5,450 nt of DNA from JBBQKF01 sp964549475 (GTDB lineage Bacteria > Bacillota > Clostridia > Saccharofermentanales > UBA5734): contig CAZJXH010000253.1 of assembly GCA_964549475.1 (NCBI GenBank), forward strand, positions 1 to 5,450, written 5' to 3'. A model generated the notes under the pieces. That model saw only the letters and a list, made by a program, of their open reading frames with translations, did not search any database and was not told the DNA's origin. Both the position numbers and the translations under genes were made by a program. Within the stretch, counting starts at the first letter, position 1. Each line of letters begins with the position of its first letter. Of the stretch, positions 1 through 3,467 are shown in pieces.

Positions 1-24
1 GATGATTTTCGAGAAACAAACAGA

Positions 25-48
25 GAAAAAGCGGCTTACATTGCCGCT
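25..48 (-). terminator. Intrinsic terminator overlapping the transposase stop codon
   Basis: On the minus strand AGCGGC (48-43), a seven-base loop and GCCGCT (35-30) form a perfect 6-bp GC-rich stem followed by TTTTCTC. The transposase TAA (38-36) sits in the loop. Transcription would therefore end almost as soon as translation does, leaving little 3' untranslated RNA. Confidence 0.7.
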
Positions 49-1679
49 ATCAGAGCCTTTATCCCAACCATGCTCATCGCTCGCTTCATATTGTAGACAA
101 GAAAACTAAGCCCGATTTCAGCGGTGGCCTTCTCTTTCCCTCTGCAAAGAAGATAATGTGCTCCGTGATACCATTTGACCGTCCCGAACGGGTGTTCCGA
201 AAGACACATTCGCTCTTTTATTATAGCCGGATCGCTTTTCATCCGTATTTGAACCTTTTGGGTGATGATCTTTTTTCGATCCAGAGAGTGGTTGTATGAG
301 CTGATGACCGCATCTGCCGGAACCTGCTGAACCGGAGTCCTGCATTCCCCGAACATCCGGACCGGAACCACCGTCGTATGGGGCCCGAAGCTGACTGTTT
401 TAAAATCGGAGTGGGTGCATTTGTTCGTGCATTCCCGGCACGCTTCCTTGCTGACATAAATGCTGTTTTTGCCTTTGCGTTTCGCCTTGTGCAGTTCCTT
501 TCCCATCGGACAAATCACAGTATTTCTGTTTTTCTGGATAAAACAGCTGTATTTCCCCTGGGTCTGGACTTCCACTTCGATTCCGGTGTTCTCATAACAC
601 TCCGGCAAAACACCCGCAGAAAGGCATTTCTGAATATCTTCCGGCTTTTTTGAACGGCGGTCTTCCTCTGTGATCGGGATCTCGACATACGGGATGGTAT
701 GGACCCGTTCTTCCTTGTCGTATTTCATCGCCACATTCGGAACGATTCCGCTCAGGATGCAATTTTCAATGTCCTGGCGGCTTTCATATCCTTTGTCTGC
801 AGCAATAGTGATTGTCTCCATGTTCAAGGTTTCTCTGGTTTGATCCGCAACGGATTTCAACAGCCCCTGATCCGTGCAATGGTTTGTGACCTCGTATTCC
901 GCGATAAGATGGCTTCCTTTGTCTACAGCAGTCTGGACATTGTAGCAGCAATGGAATCCGTCCTTGCTCTGCATGACTCTGGCTTCCGGGTCGGTGGTCA
1001 GCAGCTGGGTCTCCCCCGTTTCTTTCAGCTGGTCCTGGTATTGCAGATAGGTTTCTTTCCGCGTCTGCAGTTCTTTGATCTTCGCCTGGATCTGATTCTT
1101 GCTGAATTCTTTCTCATCCGATTCCGACCGGTCGTTCTGATCCATTTCTTCCAGATAATGCTGGATATTCTCCTCGATCCGCACGAGTTTCTTGAGCAGG
1201 ATATCTTTGTTATAGGCTTTGTCCTTGCTGTTCACGGCTCGGAATTTCGACCCGTCGATCGCAAACAGCTCTTTCTGATATAAATCCAGTTTCAAGCAGA
1301 TTCCCACGAACTCGCGAAATACTCCTTTTAACGCTTTGCTGTTATGTTTCCTGAAATCCGAGATGGTTCTGAAATCCGGTTCCAACCGGTTGAGAAGATA
1401 AAACAGTTCGATATTGCGGTGGCATTCCTTCATCAGCTTGCGGCTGGAGCGGATCTTATTGAAATATCCGTAGATATAGAGCTTCAGCAGATCCCTGGGG
1501 TTGTAGGGCGGCCGTCCGGTATCCGCCGGTTTGGACTGGGTGAAATTCAGTTTGCTCATATCCAGTCCATCTACAAATGCATCCATGACCCGGACTGGGT
1601 TATCCTCCCCGATCAAATCTTCAATGCTATCCGGCAACAACATTCTCTGCTGACGGTCCTGCCCTTCGATATATCCCAT
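36..1679 (-). CDS. IS1182-family DDE transposase, intact
   Basis: This 547-aa protein would cut and join the ends of its insertion sequence. The N-terminal part (about 1-125) is the conserved IS1182/IS5-like domain, with RPPYNPRDLLKLYIYGYFN around 56-74. The catalytic RNase H-like fold shows the first Asp in FAIDGSKFRAVNS (D142), the second in TIAADKGYES (D295), and a Glu in SEHPFGTVK (E495), which I take as the third acidic residue. The stretch 155-222 is highly charged and probably a coiled-coil insertion. C390, C414, C417 and C421 form the cysteine cluster common in this family. The C-terminus (EIGLSFLVYNMKR) is also typical. Length is normal for the family (about 450-550 aa) and there is no frameshift, so the copy may be active. 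The start is ATG at 1677-1679 with GAGGT five bases upstream. No other gene lies in the element. Confidence 0.95.
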   Translation of the reverse strand: MGYIEGQDRQQRMLLPDSIEDLIGEDNPVRVMDAFVDGLDMSKLNFTQSKPADTGRPPYNPRDLLKLYIYGYFNKIRSSRKLMKECHRNIELFYLLNRLEPDFRTISDFRKHNSKALKGVFREFVGICLKLDLYQKELFAIDGSKFRAVNSKDKAYNKDILLKKLVRIEENIQHYLEEMDQNDRSESDEKEFSKNQIQAKIKELQTRKETYLQYQDQLKETGETQLLTTDPEARVMQSKDGFHCCYNVQTAVDKGSHLIAEYEVTNHCTDQGLLKSVADQTRETLNMETITIAADKGYESRQDIENCILSGIVPNVAMKYDKEERVHTIPYVEIPITEEDRRSKKPEDIQKCLSAGVLPECYENTGIEVEVQTQGKYSCFIQKNRNTVICPMGKELHKAKRKGKNSIYVSKEACRECTNKCTHSDFKTVSFGPHTTVVPVRMFGECRTPVQQVPADAVISSYNHSLDRKKIITQKVQIRMKSDPAIIKERMCLSEHPFGTVKWYHGAHYLLCRGKEKATAEIGLSFLVYNMKRAMSMVGIKALIAAM

Positions 1680-1684
1680 AATAT

Positions 1685-1689
1685 ACCTC
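1685..1689 (-). promoter_or_regulatory. Ribosome-binding site of the transposase
   Basis: GAGGT on the minus strand lies five bases before the ATG at 1679 and supports that start. A second purine run, AGGAGA, lies about 15 bases upstream of the ATG, which is too far to be the main site. Confidence 0.55.
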
Positions 1690-1726
1690 GCAAATCTCCT
1701 GTTCCCAATGCTTTCACTATATTTAC

Positions 1727-1732
1727 ATTATA
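1727..1732 (-). promoter_or_regulatory. Candidate -10 box for the transposase
   Basis: A perfect TATAAT reads leftward about 48 bases before the transposase start codon. No good -35 lies 16-18 bases upstream; the nearest TTGACA-like hexamer (TTCACA) is about 21 bases away. A weak resident promoter of this kind is usual for insertion sequences. The -10 is seen; promoter activity is inferred. Confidence 0.4.
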
Positions 1733-1791
1733 CCGCTTTTGGGCATTCTGATTTGTGAATAAACGTTAAATTTCATTAGTAATATGTGAGT

Positions 1792-1825
1792 TTTCGGACA
1801 GTCTCACCATATCAGGCGTCCGAAA
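1792..1825. repeat. 8-bp inverted repeat at the presumed IS right end
   Basis: TTTCGGAC (1792-1799) and GTCCGAAA (1818-1825) are perfect inverted copies separated by 18 bases. They straddle the place where I put the end of the insertion sequence. They could be part of a terminal transposase-binding site, or a palindromic target split by the insertion; IS1182-group elements are known for inserting near palindromes. The sequence does not decide between these. Confidence 0.45.
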
Positions 1826-1833
1826 TAGATGCC

Positions 1834-1881
1834 ACCCCCTCAAACGTAATGTTATCAGTACTTTGAGGGGGTTTTTATTTT
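1834..1881 (+). terminator. Strong plus-strand intrinsic terminator without an adjacent gene
   Basis: A1834-A1844 pairs perfectly with T1862-T1872 (ACCCCCTCAAA with its complement) to give an 11-bp stem. GTA/TAC inside can extend it past one bulged base. It is followed by TTTTTATTTT. This is a textbook rho-independent terminator for rightward transcription. No rightward gene precedes it here, since the transposase runs leftward. It may be a relic of a displaced gene, or an insulator carried at the IS end. Confidence 0.75.
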
Positions 1882-1906
1882 CAAAAATCAATATTGAAAT
1901 CCATAG

Positions 1907-1931
1907 ATGCCAAATGCCCTTTTTGGCATTT
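1907..1931. repeat. Two mutually exclusive hairpins
   Basis: ATGCCAAA (1907-1914) pairs perfectly with TTTGGCAT (1922-1929). AAATGCC (1912-1918) pairs perfectly with GGCATTT (1925-1931). The two stems share bases and cannot form together. No T-run follows closely on either strand, so this does not look like a simple terminator. Its role is unknown. Confidence 0.5.
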
Positions 1932-2015
1932 GCAGGGGGATCGAACGCCTTACCTGTCATTTTTAAAATATATTTCATCACCATTTATTCTAAAACTTTC
2001 ACATAAAGGTATAAA

Positions 2016-2058
2016 GACTTAAGAGATTAGCAATTAATCTTTTAGGTCCTTTTTTTTA
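2016..2058 (+). terminator. Second plus-strand intrinsic terminator
   Basis: G2016-A2029 pairs with T2035-C2048 to give a 14-bp stem with two G-U pairs and a five-base loop. It is followed by CTTTTTTTT (2049-2057). On the minus strand the hairpin is followed by TTTATACC, a weaker tail, so it may also work leftward. With 1834-1881 it makes a tandem terminator pair, again with no rightward gene directly upstream. Confidence 0.75.
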
Positions 2059-2130
2059 CCAATTTTCATGGCTTTACTCTCCCCTCCTTAACCCTTTCGT
2101 CTCCCCACATTAATCCCAATATGATCCACA
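2036..2130 (-). pseudogene. Scrap of a minus-strand gene junction with strong Shine-Dalgarno
   Basis: Read leftward, a short frame ending VVDHIGINVGRRKG stops at a TAA that overlaps AAGGAGGGGAGAG. Thirteen bases after the AAGGAGG comes ATG AAA ATT GGT, encoding MKIGKKKDLKD and then a stop inside the terminator stem at 2016-2048. The frame is closed by a TAG not far upstream of the first peptide. The layout (end of one gene, stop fused to a Shine-Dalgarno, start of the next) is that of a translationally coupled operon from which both genes have been cut down. I do not recognise either peptide. It could also be chance, since the pieces are short. Confidence 0.3.
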
Positions 2131-2189
2131 ACGGGCTATTGGTTTATTTATATAGCCTAAAATTCAAATAAAGAAAGAAGGAAAAATCA

Positions 2190-2291
2190 ATGGAACAAAT
2201 CATTAATGAAACAAGAACGGTGAAATATTACTGTCCCTTGCTAGTCCAAATGGAGATTGATAAATATGAAGAATCAATTCCATTTGTTTAA
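2190..2291 (+). pseudogene. 33-codon ORF, probable truncated start of a mobile-element gene
   Basis: ATG at 2190 is preceded by AGAAGGA at a suitable distance (about 7 bases), which is a good ribosome-binding site. The peptide begins MEQIINETRTVKYYCPLLVQ and ends EESIPFV. The composition looks like real protein, and the KYYCPL segment reminds me of the N-termini of small accessory proteins in clostridial conjugative elements. That is memory and is not verified. After the stop the DNA turns into AT-rich sequence with no continuing frame, so it is either a genuinely tiny protein or, more likely, a gene start cut short by recombination. It is the only plus-strand gene-like signal in the window. 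Confidence 0.4.
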
Positions 2292-2347
2292 CCTCACTTG
2301 TTATCTAGGTTTTGCATATTCACAATTTTTTATCAAATATAAGCCGA

Positions 2348-2908
2348 TTACGAACAACAGTATTGTCTAAATCTTTCAAAAATTCTGTCCGGATGTGGCC
2401 GAAATATGCGATGTAAAGCCATTGAACTTATTATTATAGTATTAGCTTTTTTTTCATTAGAAAATATACCAATATCTCCAAATGCATCTTTAATACCATT
2501 TTTATAATTACTATATACATCAGATATAAATTGTTGATCATGTGATATAGGTGTAGTTGTTTTCAATATAATATCGATATCTTCTTCGTTAGCGAAACAA
2601 TCTAGACTTTGTTTTGAAATTGAATATCCATACCGGGAGCTATATGAGACTTGTGTAATGTCGTATATGAATCTATAAATGTTTTTCCCATCTATAATTT
2701 TCTTTATATACTCCTTAATTTTGAAATTTTCTTCTTTATATAGATGGTATAATCCCCATATGTTTTTATATTTATAATATGGATCATTATATAGATTAAT
2801 AGGATTATTTAGTATAGTATCTCCCATTTCTCGATACATAGTTTGCAGTTTAAGTTTTCTTCCGTCAATGTTCTTACCTTCCTTGTCATGTTCAAACCAA
2901 TAAAACAT
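2348..2908 (-). CDS. Hypothetical protein of 186 aa, probably with a foreign C-terminal tail
   Basis: I cannot name the family with confidence. The start is ATG at 2906-2908 with AAGGAG ten bases upstream and an in-frame stop just before it, so no longer form exists. The protein is rich in Lys, Tyr and Ile, with no signal peptide or membrane segment and no visible catalytic motif. The pattern INLYNDPYYKYKNIWGLYHLYK (about 37-58), then a helical region, then ISDVYSNYKNG (about 128-138), recalls the helical C-terminal parts of P-loop NTPases of KAP type. If so, the ATPase core is missing and this is a fragment or a separately translated module; this is a weak guess. The last 25 or so residues (from MALHRIFRPHP on) are rich in Arg, Phe and His, unlike the rest, and lie over a sequence repeated at 3043-3062, so the native end was probably replaced. 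A likely upstream partner ends at 2923. Confidence 0.6.
   Translation of the reverse strand: MFYWFEHDKEGKNIDGRKLKLQTMYREMGDTILNNPINLYNDPYYKYKNIWGLYHLYKEENFKIKEYIKKIIDGKNIYRFIYDITQVSYSSRYGYSISKQSLDCFANEEDIDIILKTTTPISHDQQFISDVYSNYKNGIKDAFGDIGIFSNEKKANTIIISSMALHRIFRPHPDRIFERFRQYCCS
2390..2409 (+). repeat. 20-bp direct repeat, copy A
   Basis: CGGATGTGGCCGAAATATGC matches 3043-3062 at 18 of 20 positions in the same orientation, 653 bases apart. Copy B lies inside the insertion-sequence remnant. Copy A lies over the odd C-terminal tail of the 186-aa ORF, which suggests that this end of the ORF is also remnant mobile DNA. Confidence 0.6.
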
Positions 2909-2918
2909 GCTACATTAT

Positions 2919-2924
2919 CTCCTT
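2919..2924 (-). promoter_or_regulatory. Ribosome-binding site of the 186-aa ORF, fused to an upstream stop
   Basis: AAGGAG on the minus strand lies ten bases before the ATG at 2908. Its first two bases belong to a TAA (2925-2923) that ends a frame entering from the right. The arrangement suggests translational coupling to a gene now mostly lost. Confidence 0.6.
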
Positions 2925-2968
2925 ACGATAGGAGCAATTTAGCTTCTTTATCCAATATTTCACTCTTT
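2923..2968 (-). pseudogene. Possible C-terminal remnant of an upstream gene
   Basis: A minus-strand frame ends here with KSEILDKEAKLLLS and a TAA, 14 bases before the next start codon. The charged, helical character of these codons and the stop overlapping a Shine-Dalgarno fit the end of a genuine first gene of an operon. To the right the frame runs straight into an inverted-repeat remnant at 2969-3194, and the peptide there (HISPSHQHFIVV and beyond) does not look native. I therefore treat only the last 14-15 codons as real gene material and the longer 92-codon frame back to 3201 as an accident of the remnant. Confidence 0.35.
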
Positions 2969-3042
2969 CCCCAGTTAAATAACAATACTACAATAAAATG
3001 TTGGTGAGATGGCGAAATGTGTTTTTTGACTTGATAAGGTGT

Positions 3043-3066
3043 CGGATGTTTCCGAAATATGCATCC
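3043..3066 (+). repeat. 20-bp direct repeat, copy B, with internal inverted repeat
   Basis: CGGATGTTTCCGAAATATGC (3043-3062) is the second copy of the motif at 2390-2409. Here it is also bounded by CGGATG and CATCCG (3061-3066 region), so it can form a hairpin. It lies within the remnant at 2969-3194. Confidence 0.55.
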
Positions 3067-3136
3067 GTATTTGATACATGTTTGATAATATGTTGTATCC
3101 ACCGGAATAAGGCGTTTTGAGAAACGGAAGTGAAAG

Positions 3137-3424
3137 TTAATTAACTGGGGCAGTGTCATCAACGGGGGCAATGTAATTAACTGGGTTGCGAAATAATTCA
3201 ATCAATAAAATTATTAGGCCAAAAAGGAATAGGATTATTCCGATAATAAAAGGCAGACCAGTTCCTTGTCCCGAACCTAGATCAGTACTAAAAATTGTAT
3301 ATAGCAATCTCGAACCTCGCCAACTTTGAGTATTTTGGATTGAAAGAACAGCAACTATAATAATAGATAGTGATATCATTGTTCCCAATACCATAAATAC
3401 TGATCCAATAATTGTTCTTTTCAT
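3137..3424 (-). CDS. Small two-helix membrane protein with an IS-derived C-terminal tail
   Basis: This 95-aa protein has two hydrophobic segments, about residues 4-28 and 57-78. The loop between (QNTQSWRGSRLLYTIF and on) contains Trp and Arg. Small proteins of this general form are common in clostridia, but I know no function for them. ATG at 3422-3424 has a perfect AGGAGG eight bases upstream. It starts 43 bases after the protease stop on the same strand, so the two are probably one transcript and this may be a membrane partner or immunity-like factor; that is inference from position only. The natural end is probably about residue 79, just after the second helix. Residues 80-95 (NPVNYIAPVDDTAPVN) are encoded by the 18-bp iterations of the neighbouring insertion-sequence remnant, and the stop codon is supplied by it. 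Confidence 0.75.
   Translation of the reverse strand: MKRTIIGSVFMVLGTMISLSIIIVAVLSIQNTQSWRGSRLLYTIFSTDLGSGQGTGLPFIIGIILFLFGLIILLIELFRNPVNYIAPVDDTAPVN
3141..3194. repeat. Three 18-bp direct iterations
   Basis: Unit 1 (3141-3158) is TTAACTGGGGCAGTGTCA. Unit 2 (3159-3176) is TCAACGGGGGCAATGTAA. Unit 3 (3177-3194) begins TTAACTGGG and then diverges. The period is a multiple of three, so on the minus strand the units encode a repeating six-residue pattern (xPV[N/D]xx) at the end of the small membrane protein. They are probably transposase-binding sites. Confidence 0.7.
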
Positions 3425-3432
3425 TTTGCCAT

Positions 3433-3438
3433 CCTCCT
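3433..3438 (-). promoter_or_regulatory. Consensus Shine-Dalgarno of the small membrane protein
   Basis: AGGAGG on the minus strand, eight bases before the ATG at 3424. It is much stronger than the site before the protease, so the small membrane protein may be made in excess over the protease from the shared message. Confidence 0.7.
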
Positions 3439-3467
3439 ACTAATTATATGTTTAAAATATGACACAA

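Larger units (their letters stand above)
1..1806 (-). mobile_element. IS1182-family insertion sequence, left end outside window
   Basis: One intact transposase fills this segment, and its base composition is clearly richer in GC than the DNA from about 1880 to 5400. The right end is not proven. I place it near 1806 because the sequence from about 1788 to 1804 (GAGTTTTCGGACAGTCTC) looks like a terminal repeat read outward, and because orphan terminators and gene scraps begin just after it. The expected matching inverted repeat on the left is not in the first 35 bases, so the element should continue beyond position 1. An alternative is that the IS extends to about 1881 and includes the terminator hairpin there. 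The family assignment rests on the transposase; the boundary is inference. Confidence 0.75.
1807..2189. other. Intergenic stretch with terminators and gene scraps, no full gene
   Basis: About 380 bases without a credible full-length gene. It contains two plus-strand intrinsic terminators (1834-1881 and 2016-2058), a pair of alternative hairpins (1907-1931), and a minus-strand scrap with a strong Shine-Dalgarno (2036-2130). The minus-strand reading frame through 1766-1984 has no ribosome-binding site and crosses the IS end and two hairpins, so I treat it as chance. The two terminators point away from the insertion sequence, which suggests that plus-strand genes once stood to the left and were separated or lost when mobile DNA arrived. 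Confidence 0.6.
2969..3194. mobile_element. Insertion-sequence remnant with inverted ends, IS21-like
   Basis: CCCCAGTTAAATAAC (2969-2983) and GTTAATTAACTGGGG (3136-3150) are inverted copies matching at 14 of 15 positions and enclosing about 150 bases. On the right side the motif is iterated: 18-base units begin at 3141, 3159 and 3177. Multiple transposase-binding repeats inside the termini are a known property of IS21-family elements, and this type of iteration is familiar to me from gut clostridia, though I cannot run a search. No istA or istB sequence remains. It could instead be a small non-autonomous element. It lies between, and damages, the genes on both sides. Confidence 0.5.

Noticed and set aside
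378..1751. Several plus-strand frames of 91-194 codons, and short minus-strand frames inside the transposase
   Set aside because: They lie antisense to or within the intact transposase gene, without start signals. The long ones are hydrophobic shadow translations of a coding region.
1932..1960. A GTTCGATCCCC motif on the minus strand resembling a tRNA T-arm
   Set aside because: The five-base stem on either side of the loop does not pair and no acceptor, D or anticodon arm can be found.
1766..1984. A 72-codon minus-strand frame
   Set aside because: It crosses the presumed IS end, an intrinsic terminator and the alternative hairpins, and has no Shine-Dalgarno before its ATG.
2440..2460. A frameshift at a run of eight A on the minus strand in the 186-aa ORF
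   Set aside because: Adding or removing one base leads to stop codons within a few triplets in both other frames, so the present frame is the best one.
3141..3194. Short direct iterations considered as a CRISPR array
   Set aside because: The units are contiguous 18-mers without spacers and diverge quickly; insertion-sequence binding sites explain them better.
2923..3201. A 92-codon minus-strand frame
   Set aside because: It has no ribosome-binding site, begins inside the IS iterations and crosses both inverted repeats. Only its last 14-15 codons look like real gene material, and they are listed separately.
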